Assembly: GCF_000949135.2 (NCBI RefSeq)
Contig: NZ_JTAN02000001.1
Location: 186,001-250,000, forward strand
Reading direction: 5' to 3'
Source: Burkholderia sp. USMB20
Lineage (GTDB): Bacteria; Pseudomonadota; Gammaproteobacteria; Burkholderiales; Burkholderiaceae
Length of the DNA stretch: 64,000 bases
Shown here: piece after piece, positions 1 through 7,968 of the stretch
How the letters are laid out: the number at the start of each line of letters is the position of its first letter
Numbering within the stretch: the stretch's first letter is position 1
The notes under the pieces: model-generated
Seen by the model: only the letters and a program-made list of their open reading frames with translations
Databases searched by the model: none
What the model was told of the DNA's origin: nothing
Program-made: the position numbers and the translations under genes

Positions 1-1942
1 GCGTGTATTCGGCGTACACGAAATCGCCGTCGACGAGCGCGACGTCCTGCGGCGGCGTCGCATCGACCGGCGTGCGTCCGTCGACGGCCGTCTTCATGTA
101 GTCGAGCCAGACCGGCAGCGCGAGCGTCGCGCCGGTCGCGCGCCCCATCGTGCGCGGCGTGTCGTAGCCGAGCCACGCGACCGCGACGATGCCCGACGAA
201 TAGCCGGCGAACCACACGTCCTTCGAGCCGTTCGACGTGCCCGTCTTGCCGGCCGCGTCGTCGCGGCGCAGCGCGAGCGCGCCGCGCGCGGTGCCGGCCC
301 GCACGACGTCGCGCAGCATGCTGTCCATCACGAACGCATTGCGCGCCGACACGACGCGCGCGCCTTCAGGCGTCGTCGCCTCGTACATCGCACCGCCATG
401 ACGCTGCTTCACCGACAGGATCAGCCGCGGCACCATCCGTATCCCGCCGTTCGCGAACACGCCGTACGCGCTCGCGAGTTCGAACGGCGTCACGGCGCCC
501 GCGCCGAGCGCGAGCGGCAGCGACGCCGGATTGCGCCGCGCGTCGAAACCGAAGCCCACCGCGTGCTGCTGCACGTAGCGCGCGTCGGCCGCCTGCATCA
601 GGTTGACCGCGACGAGGTTCTTCGAGCGCACGAGCCCCCGCCGCACCGGGATGAAGCCCTCGTAGCGGTTGCCGAAATTGCGCGGACGCCACGGCCGCGC
701 GCCGGTTTCCGCATGCGTGAGCGTGCGCTGCGTATCGTCGACCAGCACGCCCGGGAAGTAGCCCTTCTCCAGCGCCGCCGAATAGACGAACGGCTTGAAA
801 CTCGACCCCGGCTGGCGATACGCCTGCAATGCATGGTCGAACACGTTGCGTCCGAAATCCGCGCCGCCGACGAGCGCGAGCATGTCGCCCGTCGCCGCAT
901 CCAGCGACACGAGCGCGCCTTCGAGCCCGTTGCGCGCATCGCGCTTGCCGGGCTGGCGGCGCAGCGTTCGCCCGAGCGCGGCCTCGGCCGCGCGCTGGTC
1001 GCGCATCGAGATCGTCGTCGTCACGTCGAGGCCGAGCGTATAGGCGTCGTCGTGAAAGCGCTCGACCATCATCCGGCGCGCGCGCTCCGCGACGTACGGC
1101 GCCGCGACGATGCCGGGCGGCGGCGTGGTCGCCAGCGCGATCGGCAGGTCGAGCGCCGCGCGATAGGTCGCATCGTCGAGTTCGCCGAGCGCATGCATGC
1201 GGCCGAGCACGTAGTTGCGCCGCGCGGTCGCGCGCGCCGGATTGACGACCGGGTTGAACGCGGACGGCGCCTTCGGCAATCCGGCGAGCACGGCCGCCTC
1301 GCCCGCGCTCAGCGCGTCGAGCGGCTTGCCGAAATACACGTTCGCGGCCGCCGCGAAACCGTACGCGCGCTCGCCGAGATAGATCTGGTTCATGTACAGC
1401 TCGAGCAGCTTGTCCTTGCCGTATTCGCGCTCCAGCTTGATGGCCATCAGGATCTCGGCAAGCTTGCGGCTCAGCACCTTGTCGCGCGTCAGGTAGAAAT
1501 TGCGCGCGACCTGCATCGTGATCGTGCTGCCGCCCTGCCCCGGTTGCCCGGTCACGACGTTCGCGAAGGTCGCGCGCGCGAGGCCGCCGACGTCGATCGC
1601 GCCGTGCTGGTAGAACTTCGCGTCCTCGGCCGCGAGCAGCGCTTGGCGCATCAGCGGCGGAATGCGTTCGAGCGGCACGAACTCGCGGCGCTCGACGCCG
1701 TACTCGGCCAACAGGTCGCCGTCGCGCGAAAAAATCCGCAGCGGTAGCGCGGGACGGTAGGCGGCCAGATGTTCGACGGATGGCAGTTGCGTCCAGATGC
1801 GGTGAATCGTCCATGCACCGATGCCCGCGCACGCGAGCGTCAGGCCGAGCAGCGCGCCCGCGAGCATGCGCCACACGCGGCGGCGCGGCGATGCGGACGG
1901 CGGCGCAGGGGGCGGCGATGGGTTGGCGGTGGGGTCGGTCAT
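1..1942 (-). CDS. mrcA: Class A penicillin-binding protein (PBP1A-type), 3' end cut by window edge
   Basis: This inner-membrane bifunctional enzyme polymerises glycan strands and cross-links peptides in peptidoglycan. About 647 codons are present; the C-terminus lies beyond the left edge. The order is a Pro-rich cytoplasmic tail, one membrane anchor (LAGALLGLTLACAGIGAW), and a GT51 glycosyltransferase with EDAKFYQH, QGGSTITMQ and RKLAEILMAIKLER. The transpeptidase follows with SSFK (catalytic Ser), SKN and KTGTS. The ATG at 1942 has a good ribosome site (AAGGAGC) just upstream. The gene diverges from the kinase gene at 2184. The family call is firm; PBP1A rather than a paralogue is inferred. 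Confidence 0.93.
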   Translation of the reverse strand, partial: MTDPTANPSPPPAPPSASPRRRVWRMLAGALLGLTLACAGIGAWTIHRIWTQLPSVEHLAAYRPALPLRIFSRDGDLLAEYGVERREFVPLERIPPLMRQALLAAEDAKFYQHGAIDVGGLARATFANVVTGQPGQGGSTITMQVARNFYLTRDKVLSRKLAEILMAIKLEREYGKDKLLELYMNQIYLGERAYGFAAAANVYFGKPLDALSAGEAAVLAGLPKAPSAFNPVVNPARATARRNYVLGRMHALGELDDATYRAALDLPIALATTPPPGIVAAPYVAERARRMMVERFHDDAYTLGLDVTTTISMRDQRAAEAALGRTLRRQPGKRDARNGLEGALVSLDAATGDMLALVGGADFGRNVFDHALQAYRQPGSSFKPFVYSAALEKGYFPGVLVDDTQRTLTHAETGARPWRPRNFGNRYEGFIPVRRGLVRSKNLVAVNLMQAADARYVQQHAVGFGFDARRNPASLPLALGAGAVTPFELASAYGVFANGGIRMVPRLILSVKQRHGGAMYEATTPEGARVVSARNAFVMDSMLRDVVRAGTARGALALRRDDAAGKTGTSNGSKDVWFAGYSSGIVAVAWLGYDTPRTMGRATGATLALPVWLDYMKTAVDGRTPVDATPPQDVALVDGDFVYAEYT

Positions 1943-2044
1943 GTCGGGCTCCTTCTTCAGTGCCGCGACGGCCGGCGCGCGAGCGGCGCCGATCGTCGCG
2001 AAAGGCGCGCATTGTCGAGGGGATGCCCGAATACCGGAACATTC

Positions 2045-2070
2045 TTTAGCCAAAGTTTGGCTGGCTAAAT
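2045..2070. promoter_or_regulatory. Nested palindrome in the divergent intergenic region
   Basis: A perfect 7-bp inverted repeat AGCCAAA-G-TTTGGCT (2048-2062) lies inside a second pair of arms, TTTAGCC (2045-2051) and GGCTAAA (2063-2069). It sits between the divergent PBP and kinase genes in an otherwise AT-richer patch. It could be an operator for one or both genes. A TTTTATTT tract follows, so a hairpin role is possible, but no plus-strand gene ends here. Confidence 0.4.
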
Positions 2071-2183
2071 TTTATTTAGGAAAGCGCGCCGAGGGCCACT
2101 CGCGCGGTGCATGTGGGCCTATGGCGTGTCGTCACGGCCGAGCGCACCGGGCGCGCGAGCCGGTTCGCTTGTACCATCGTCGG

Positions 2184-2978
2184 ATGTTCGATCGATACCT
2201 CGACCTGTGGGGCCTCGTTCCCGACGGCGGCCCGATCCTGACCGCGAGCGGCGGCCTGTTGCCGGTCGTCTGGCGCACGCGGCCGGCGATGCTGAAGGTC
2301 GCGACCTGCGACGAAGAGCGTCGCGGCAATGCGCTGATGACCTGGTGGAACGGGGATGGCGCCGCGCGCGTGTGGCTGCACGACAGCGACGCGGTGCTGC
2401 TCGAACGCGCGCAGCCGGCGCCGACGCTCACCGGCCTGTCCGCCGCGGGACACGACGACGACGCGATCCGGATCGCATGTCGCGTGGTCGCGCGGCTGCA
2501 TGCGCATCGCGCACCGGCACCGCCCGCGGCCGTGCCGCTGCCCGACTGGTTCCACGCGCTGCTGTCGCACGACACGGACGACGACGTGCTGCGGCGTTCG
2601 GCCGAGACGGCGCACCGGCTGCTGGCCGTGCCGCCCGTCGACGACGTCGTGCTGCACGGCGACATCCATCACGGCAACCTGCTGTATTTCGGCGATCGCG
2701 GCTGGCTCGCGATCGACCCGAAGGGGTTGCGCGGCGACCGCGCGTTCGACTACGCGAACCTGTTCTGCAATCCCGCGCACGACATCGCTGTGGATCCCGC
2801 GCGCTTCGAGCATCGCGTCGTGCTCGTTGCCGAGGCAGCGGAACTCGAGCGGCGCCGGCTGCTGCAGTGGATCCTCGCGTGGGCGGGCTTGTCGGCGGTG
2901 TGGCTGATGGAAAATGAGTTGCCGCACGATACGCGGCTGGAGGTCGCGAGGCTGGCCGCGAACGCGCTGGGTCTATAG
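2184..2978 (+). CDS. Aminoglycoside/hydroxyurea phosphotransferase-family kinase
   Basis: The 264-residue protein belongs to the APH(6)/hydroxyurea kinase family (streptomycin 6-kinase relatives), which phosphorylate small hydroxylated compounds with ATP. Seen in the sequence are the catalytic-loop motif HGDIHHGN near residue 158 and the metal-binding Asp in AIDPKG about 18 residues later, followed by GDRAFDYANLFCNP. Length fits the family. An in-frame extension upstream is possible, but the ATG at 2184 gives the usual N-terminus. No resistance cassette or mobile element surrounds it, so it looks like a resident chromosomal gene; its real substrate is unknown. Confidence 0.8.
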   Translation: MFDRYLDLWGLVPDGGPILTASGGLLPVVWRTRPAMLKVATCDEERRGNALMTWWNGDGAARVWLHDSDAVLLERAQPAPTLTGLSAAGHDDDAIRIACRVVARLHAHRAPAPPAAVPLPDWFHALLSHDTDDDVLRRSAETAHRLLAVPPVDDVVLHGDIHHGNLLYFGDRGWLAIDPKGLRGDRAFDYANLFCNPAHDIAVDPARFEHRVVLVAEAAELERRRLLQWILAWAGLSAVWLMENELPHDTRLEVARLAANALGL

Positions 2979-3027
2979 CACGCGCGCACTGCCGCTCCGG
3001 TCGCATCGAATCGCATCGCATCGCCCG

Positions 3028-3050
3028 AAAAAAGCCCACGTCAGATGGGC
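3028..3050 (-). terminator. Rho-independent terminator after the 3077-3346 gene
   Basis: Read on the minus strand, GCCCA and TGGGC arms around a 7-base loop are followed by six T residues. It lies 27 bases beyond the stop codon of the small membrane protein gene, the expected position. Confidence 0.75.
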
Positions 3051-3076
3051 GAGTTGATTCGTGCGAATGTCATCGG

Positions 3077-3346
3077 TCATCCGGGGCGCGTCGATCGCCG
3101 CATCAACCGATTCACGCCCCATACGATCAGACCCGCGATACCAAGGCAAACACCGAGAACGAGAAGGAGCCCGACTCCTTCAACATCATCGGCATGTGCG
3201 ATCGTGTCGACGCCGAAAAGCGCCATCATCGATTCGATGGTTGACGGGATCGACGTCTCGATTGGAAGTCGGACGAACCAGCGCGCGAGCAGCACGCCGA
3301 GAGCGCCCGTTGCAAGGACATTGATGCTGTAGCGGACCGCTTTCAT
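3077..3346 (-). CDS. Small two-helix membrane protein, probable immunity partner of a lost effector
   Basis: The 89-residue product starts MKAVRYSIN and has two hydrophobic segments (INVLATGALGVLLARWF near residues 8-25, and VGLLLVLGVCLGIAGLIVWGV near 60-80) separated by an acidic stretch. The ATG overlaps the TAA of the decayed DUF2778 frame upstream as TAATG, with AGGT as ribosome site. Translational coupling behind a DUF2778 effector suggests it was that effector's periplasm-facing immunity protein. This is inference from position and topology; no family was recognised. A terminator follows. Confidence 0.6.
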   Translation of the reverse strand: MKAVRYSINVLATGALGVLLARWFVRLPIETSIPSTIESMMALFGVDTIAHADDVEGVGLLLVLGVCLGIAGLIVWGVNRLMRRSTRPG

Positions 3347-3548
3347 TACCTGACCTCGACGATTCCATATGCCTCGATGGCGGTGCCCGGAATCGGAACC
3401 GTTGCGCCGTGCGCGCGAAATCATAGAGCCATCCCAAGCGACCGCCAGTCTGTCTGTCGACAATGTAATAGAGGCCGCGCGGTAGCGGGCCCGATTTCGG
3501 TTTAGCGGCTGATTCTGCTTCCGCTCGATTCCTTGCTCCATCCGGCAC
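3346..3548 (-). pseudogene. Decayed DUF2778 (Tlde1-like) type VI effector
   Basis: Reading leftward, one frame encodes GPLPRGLYYIVDRQTGGRL followed by GWLYDF, typical of DUF2778 proteins, the L,D-transpeptidase-like peptidoglycan enzymes that include Tlde1 type VI effectors. A different frame then encodes PIPGTAIEAYGIVEVR and a TAA, which resembles the family's C-terminus. The central part, where the family carries its catalytic SxGC motif, is missing, so there has been an internal deletion with frame change. Residues resembling the family N-terminus (NQPLNRN) lie in yet another frame just upstream, implying a further frameshift near 3500. The exact 5' limit is uncertain. Confidence 0.65.
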
Positions 3549-3605
3549 TTCTGCGCGTCCGCAAAAAGTGTCAATCTGTTTCCGGACGGGTCACGGGTCA
3601 CAATG

Positions 3606-3637
3606 AAAAAAGCCCGTCGGCACAGGCCAGCGGGCTT
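3606..3637 (-). terminator. Rho-independent terminator after the aminohydrolase gene
   Basis: On the minus strand AGCCCG and CGGGCT arms are followed by six T residues. It begins 23 bases after the stop codon at 3660 and separates the aminohydrolase transcript from the decayed effector. Confidence 0.8.
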
Positions 3638-3659
3638 TCCGATCCAACGCGCGCGACGC

Positions 3660-4496
3660 TTAACGCGCCGGATTCAGCGTCAGGTTCATGTGACGGTTCA
3701 CATCCTTGTACAGCAGGTAACGGAAGCGGCCGGGGCCACCCGAATAGCAAGCCTGCGGACAGAACGCGCGCAGCCACATGAAGTCGCCCGCTTCCACCTC
3801 GACCCAGTCCTGGTTCAGGCGATAGACGGCCTTGCCTTCGAGCACGTACAGGCCGTGCTCCATCACGTGCGTCTCGGCGAACGGAATCACGCCGCCCGGC
3901 TCGAAGGTCACGATGTTCACGTGCATGTCGTGACGCATGTCGCTCATGTCGACGAAGCGCGTCGTCACCCACGCGCCGTTGGTGCCCGGCATCGGGATCG
4001 GCTCGACGTCCTGCTCGTTGGTCACGAACGCGTCCGGCAGCGGAATGCCGTCGACGACCTGGTAGTGCTTGCGGATCCAGTGGAAACGCACGGCGGCATC
4101 GCTGACGTTGTGCAGCGTCCAGTCGGCGCCCGGCGGAATGAACGCGTAGCCGCCCGGCTTCAGCGTGTGCTGCTTGCCCTGCAGCGTCAGCTCGGCCTCG
4201 CCCTCGACGACGAACAGCACGGCTTCGGCGTTCTTGTCCTGCTCGGGCTTGTCGCTGCCGCCGCCCGGGTTCACTTCGACGATGTACTGCGAGAAGGTTT
4301 CGGCGAAACCCGACAGCGGACGCGCGATCACCCACAGGCGCGTGTTGGTCCAGAACGGCAGCCAGCTCGTGACGATGTCGCGCATCACTCCCTTCGGAAT
4401 GACCGCATACGCCTCGGTGAACATCGCGCGATCGGTCAGCAGATCGGTCTGCGGCGGGTGGCCGCCATGCGGCGCGTAATACGTTGTCTTAGACAT
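3660..4496 (-). CDS. allE: (S)-ureidoglycine aminohydrolase (bicupin)
   Basis: This cytosolic Mn-dependent enzyme releases ammonia from (S)-ureidoglycine to give (S)-ureidoglycolate in allantoin catabolism. The 278-residue product is a duplicated cupin. The first barrel spans roughly residues 40-130 (VVEGEAELTLQGKQHTLKPG). The second holds the metal-site pattern ETHVMEHGLYVLEG near residue 220. It opens MSKTTYYAPHGGHPPQ and contains IPKGVMRDIVTSWLP, typical of the family. No other allantoin gene is in the window. A terminator follows, and a 696-base gene-free stretch with a palindrome precedes it. Confidence 0.9.
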   Translation of the reverse strand: MSKTTYYAPHGGHPPQTDLLTDRAMFTEAYAVIPKGVMRDIVTSWLPFWTNTRLWVIARPLSGFAETFSQYIVEVNPGGGSDKPEQDKNAEAVLFVVEGEAELTLQGKQHTLKPGGYAFIPPGADWTLHNVSDAAVRFHWIRKHYQVVDGIPLPDAFVTNEQDVEPIPMPGTNGAWVTTRFVDMSDMRHDMHVNIVTFEPGGVIPFAETHVMEHGLYVLEGKAVYRLNQDWVEVEAGDFMWLRAFCPQACYSGGPGRFRYLLYKDVNRHMNLTLNPAR

Positions 4497-5192
4497 AAAG
4501 CATCCAGGCAATGGGTTGGTCCGGCCCCGGGTCGCAACGGCAGGCGCGGCACGCGCGTGGGGCACGCATGCGGCGGCGGGACATCGTTGCCGGGGTGGCT
4601 TGAAAGCGCGGGCGCCTTCGTTCGGTCGGCCAGGCTTCGCGACGGGTCCGCCCGGTTCAGCGGGCGGGGCGCCCCATGCTTGCAGGTCCGGCGGCCGGGC
4701 CGCGGACACTCGGGGTGATGCGGCGGGGCACGGGGGACGGCACGGTTCGATTCCGTACGCGGGCAGCGTTGACGATAGCGAAGTCGATCCTGATCGACCA
4801 ATTAAATGTTGCGATGCCATCCATTCGATTTCCCACTACCCGCCGCGGTGCGCGACGGCCGGCGAACGCGTGTCGCAGATGCGTCGGCGCATGAGGGAAA
4901 TCCTGATGACCGGACGCCAACGCGTCGATCAGCAATATCGAAACGGGGTCGGCCGAACCTGCCCGGCTGCATGTCGATGCAACGGGAGATGCCGTCTACA
5001 AGCGGGAAAAGTCAGGCGGGAGAGAGGCGCCAACCCGTCGAACGAGGCTGGGCATGAACTGCCGAAGGGGAGAAGGTGCCGGTCTTGCCGGCGACGGCCG
5101 CCCGGCTGAAGCTGCCGGGCCGGCTGTCGGAGGGTGCCACCGCGTCGGGCGCGCCAGTGCGCGAACCGCGCACCGTGCCGCGCCCGCGGGGA
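4497..5192. other. 696-base stretch without a supported gene
   Basis: Open frames of up to 197 codons occur on both strands, but none has a recognisable domain, good start context or conserved ending, so they look like high-GC chance frames. One palindrome stands out: GTCGATC-CT-GATCGAC at 4783-4798, next to an AT-rich CAATTAAATG patch. This is a plausible regulator site or promoter region for the aminohydrolase gene, about 290 bases from its start. Confidence 0.5.
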
Positions 5193-5633
5193 TCAGTCCC
5201 AGTCGCGGTGATGGCGATGCTTGCGGTGACGATGGCCGCGATCGCCATAGTCGCCGCGGTCGTACGAGTTGCGCGACAGGTTGCCGCCGAGCGCCGCGCC
5301 GGCGCCGCCGCCGACGGCTGCGCCGAGCAGGCCGCCCGTGCGGCCGCCCATCGCGTTGCCGGCCGCGGTACCCGCGCCGCCGCCGAGTGCGCCGCCGATG
5401 ATCGCGCCGGTGCGTTCGCGACGGTTCGACGTCACGGCACCACCCGCGCCGCCGCCGATCGCGCCGCCGATCACGGAGCCCGTGCTGCCGCCGACCGCGC
5501 CGCCGACCGCTGCGCCGGCGACCCCGCCGAGCGCGCCGCCAAGCGCGTTGTTCATGTCACCGGCCATTGCCGGCAGTGCGGTCGCGCCGGTCAGCACGGC
5601 GACGACGAGAGTGGGGGCGATTTTCTTCCACAT
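5193..5633 (-). CDS. Exported glycine-zipper protein
   Basis: The 146-residue product begins MWKKIAPTLVVAVLTGATALPAMAG, a clear Sec signal peptide with AMA cleavage. About 90 residues of GxxxG repeats follow (ALGGALGGVAGAAVGGAVGG and similar), typical of glycine-zipper outer-membrane or periplasmic proteins. The end is His/Arg/Asp-rich (RGHRHRKHRHHRDWD), which could bind metal. The ATG at 5633 was chosen because it starts the signal peptide. The function is unknown; such proteins often act as envelope-stress or membrane-associated factors. Confidence 0.8.
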   Translation of the reverse strand: MWKKIAPTLVVAVLTGATALPAMAGDMNNALGGALGGVAGAAVGGAVGGSTGSVIGGAIGGGAGGAVTSNRRERTGAIIGGALGGGAGTAAGNAMGGRTGGLLGAAVGGGAGAALGGNLSRNSYDRGDYGDRGHRHRKHRHHRDWD

Positions 5634-6010
5634 TCCCGTATTCTTCCTTGTTCGCAATCTGGTTATTAAAGGTCCGCTCGTTACGACGATCTGAATCGAT
5701 CGACGTCGATGCCGGCATTGTGCCGAATCCCGGACCAATTCATTTCAATGAGCTTGCGGCGAAGAATAGCATCGGTCGCGCCCCCTTGCCGTCGACATTC
5801 TGGTAACAAGTTGTTTACCGCAACAGGACCGGAAAAGGTTGCCGAAAACCGCCTGCAAAGCCCGCCGGCAGGGGCTCCGGCCGTGGGCCGGCCGCACTCG
5901 AAGGCGGTGCCAGAAGCGCCCGTCGCGCGGGTTCCGACACACGTGGCAACACATCGCGGGTGCGTCACGAGCCGGCCGGGATCGACCGGGCCATCCAGGA
6001 CGAACGAGGG
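5634..6010. other. 377-base gap between two minus-strand genes
   Basis: No gene is supported here. It holds the leader of the glycine-zipper gene, with an AT-rich segment near 5640-5760. A near-palindrome GGTAACAAGTTGTTTACC lies at 5802-5819, its core AACAAGTTGTT being perfectly symmetric. No terminator with a T-run was seen after the 6011 gene. Confidence 0.5.
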
Positions 6011-6670
6011 TCAGTACACGCCCGGCAGCAGCCGCCACGTGTGCGCGCAGTACGCGTCGTATTCGGCGCCGAATTGCGCGCGCAGCAACGCTTCCTCGGA
6101 ACGGATGCGGGCAACCAGCGGGATCATCGTCAACGCGACGAGCAGCAGCCCGACGCCCGATCGAAACGCACACGCCCAGCCGGCCGCATTGACGAGCAGG
6201 CCGAGATAGCTCGGGTTGCGAATTCTCCGATAGATACCGTCCGTCACCAGCGTGTGGCCCGGCTGGATCGCGACGAGCCCGCTGAAGCGCTTGCCGAGCA
6301 CGAACACGGGCCAGATGCGCAGCACGCCGCCCGCGACGTACAGCACGACGCCGATCCAGCGCACCGTGTCGCCGCCGAAGGTCCACACATCGAGCCGGTC
6401 GGTCAGCGCGGGCAAGTAAGCGAGCAGGAACCCGCTGGCCGCGAACGCCGCGAGCACCCAGCGGTTGTCGCGGTTCACGCGTTCGCCGGCGCTCAGGTTG
6501 CCTTCGGTGAACAACGCGGCGACGGCCAGCGCGAGCGTCGCGACGGCAATGACGGTCAATTGCGGATGCGAGAAGAAGGCGGCGAACCCGCCGATGCCGA
6601 GCACGGCGAGCCCGAGATAGACGAGCGTGGAGACGCTCGCCACGATTGCGACCTTGCGCGTAACGGCCAT
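6011..6670 (-). CDS. Isoprenylcysteine carboxyl methyltransferase-family membrane protein
   Basis: The 219-residue protein has about five membrane segments and a C-terminal ICMT/PEMT-type half: GHTLVTDGIYRRIRNPSYLG near residues 145-165, and RIRSEEALLRAQFGAEYDAY near the end. These are the SAM-binding and E-E/Y motifs of the family. Bacterial members are probably methyltransferases acting on lipids or small hydrophobic substrates; no prenylated protein target is implied. It starts at the ATG at 6670. Neighbours give no pathway clue. Confidence 0.8.
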   Translation of the reverse strand: MAVTRKVAIVASVSTLVYLGLAVLGIGGFAAFFSHPQLTVIAVATLALAVAALFTEGNLSAGERVNRDNRWVLAAFAASGFLLAYLPALTDRLDVWTFGGDTVRWIGVVLYVAGGVLRIWPVFVLGKRFSGLVAIQPGHTLVTDGIYRRIRNPSYLGLLVNAAGWACAFRSGVGLLLVALTMIPLVARIRSEEALLRAQFGAEYDAYCAHTWRLLPGVY

Positions 6671-6835
6671 GGCTGCCTCGCCGGAGTGGGCTTTCCTGTG
6701 AAGTATAGGAACCCGGGCGGGCCATGCGCACGCGCCCGTCATGCGGCGCGCGAGTCGTCCGTGCGGGAAGCGGCGGCCAAGCGCCGAACGACGGGGCCGC
6801 TCGATGTGCGGGCGGCGCCCGCGCCTGCCGCCCGG

Positions 6836-7003
6836 TCAGCGAATGCGGAAGTTGCCGCCGATGCCGACGCTGACGGGCGGTGCGTAATAGGCGGGCGCAT
6901 AGCCGTAGTAGGCCGGCGCGGGCGCGTAGTAGCCGTAAGGCGGCGCGACATAGCAGCCGGACAGGCCACCGATCAGCGCAAACGTGATGAGGATTTTGTA
7001 CAT
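6836..7003 (-). CDS. Small Tyr/Pro/Ala-rich lipoprotein
   Basis: The 55-residue precursor MYKILITFALIGGLSGCYV carries a short signal peptide and a lipobox LSGC. The mature part is a Tyr/Pro/Ala repeat (APPYGYYAPAPAYYGYAPAYY) ending VSVGIGGNFRIR. It is an outer-membrane or periplasm-anchored lipoprotein of a kind common in Burkholderia. The function is unknown. The start at 7003 gives the correct signal-peptide length. Confidence 0.7.
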   Translation of the reverse strand: MYKILITFALIGGLSGCYVAPPYGYYAPAPAYYGYAPAYYAPPVSVGIGGNFRIR

Positions 7004-7259
7004 GACTCGATTCCCGGCGAAGAGGGCACGTTGCATCTCGCGAAAACCACGCCGTCGCAGCCTGCGACGGCCGGCACGGAAGAGACAACCGGCCCTTCCC
7101 GTCGCTCGATGCGGCAATGCGCGGAGTCTAGCGCCGGGGCCACCGGGACACGTTTCGCGAGCGGTTACACGTGTTACGTGGTGTGACCGCTGAAACAGGC
7201 GCGCACGGCGTCGCGGCACGCGCCCGCTGGCGCCGCCCGAACCACGCGCCGTCTGCGCG

Positions 7260-7679
7260 TTACACGAAACGCGCGCGGATCCGCTCGGCGACCGATTCGA
7301 GCGTCGCCGAATCGGCGATGTCGCGCGCGTGCATCCGCAGCTCGACGCCTTCCCAGCGCGGAATCACGTGGAAATGCACGTGCGGGACCGTCTGGCCCGC
7401 CGCCGCGCCGTTGAACTGGCCGATGAAAACGCCGTCCGGCCCGAGCGCCGCGCGCACGGCCGCCGCGACGCGCTGCGTCATGCGGATGCCGGCCGCGGCC
7501 GCGTCGCCGGACAGCTCGAAGATCTGCGCGGCCGGCTCCTTCGGGATCACGAGCACGTGACCGTCGGCCTGCGGCATGAGATCCATGATCGCGAGGGTCG
7601 CGTCGTCTTCGGCGACCTTCACGCACGGCAGTTCGCCGCGCAGGATTCGGGCGAACGGGTTGTTGTTGTCGTAGGACAT
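7260..7679 (-). CDS. HIT-family nucleotide hydrolase
   Basis: The 139-residue cytosolic protein has the histidine-triad motif HVHFHVIP near residue 105. The N-terminal pattern (NPFARILRGELPCVKVAEDD, then HVLVIPKEP) is that of HIT/Hint hydrolases. These cleave adenosine phosphoramidates or dinucleotides. Length and start are normal. It appears to be transcribed alone. Confidence 0.92.
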   Translation of the reverse strand: MSYDNNNPFARILRGELPCVKVAEDDATLAIMDLMPQADGHVLVIPKEPAAQIFELSGDAAAAGIRMTQRVAAAVRAALGPDGVFIGQFNGAAAGQTVPHVHFHVIPRWEGVELRMHARDIADSATLESVAERIRARFV

Positions 7680-7968
7680 GGGCGTTTTCCGATGTTTGCG
7701 ATTGCGGTTTGACTGGGAACGATGCCGGACGATTATCGGCCGACGGCGGTCCGGATTTCAACTTGTCAGGCCGTGTCGCCATGGCGGCGAACAATGCGCG
7801 CCGACTCGCGTGCAATGCCCGTCGCCGGATGGAATATCCGGCCGTCGCGATCCGTTTATTTCGAGTGCGGACTCGCACGTCAAGACCGCGGATCCGCGCC
7901 GGACATCCGCGCGCTGCGCAGGCCGGCAGCCGGGATGACTGCTCGCGATCATCAACCGGAGTCATGCC

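Noticed and set aside
2184-2978. Acquired antibiotic-resistance gene
   Set aside because: The kinase family includes resistance enzymes, but codon use matches the chromosome and there is no integron, transposon or resistance neighbour; function as resistance cannot be claimed.
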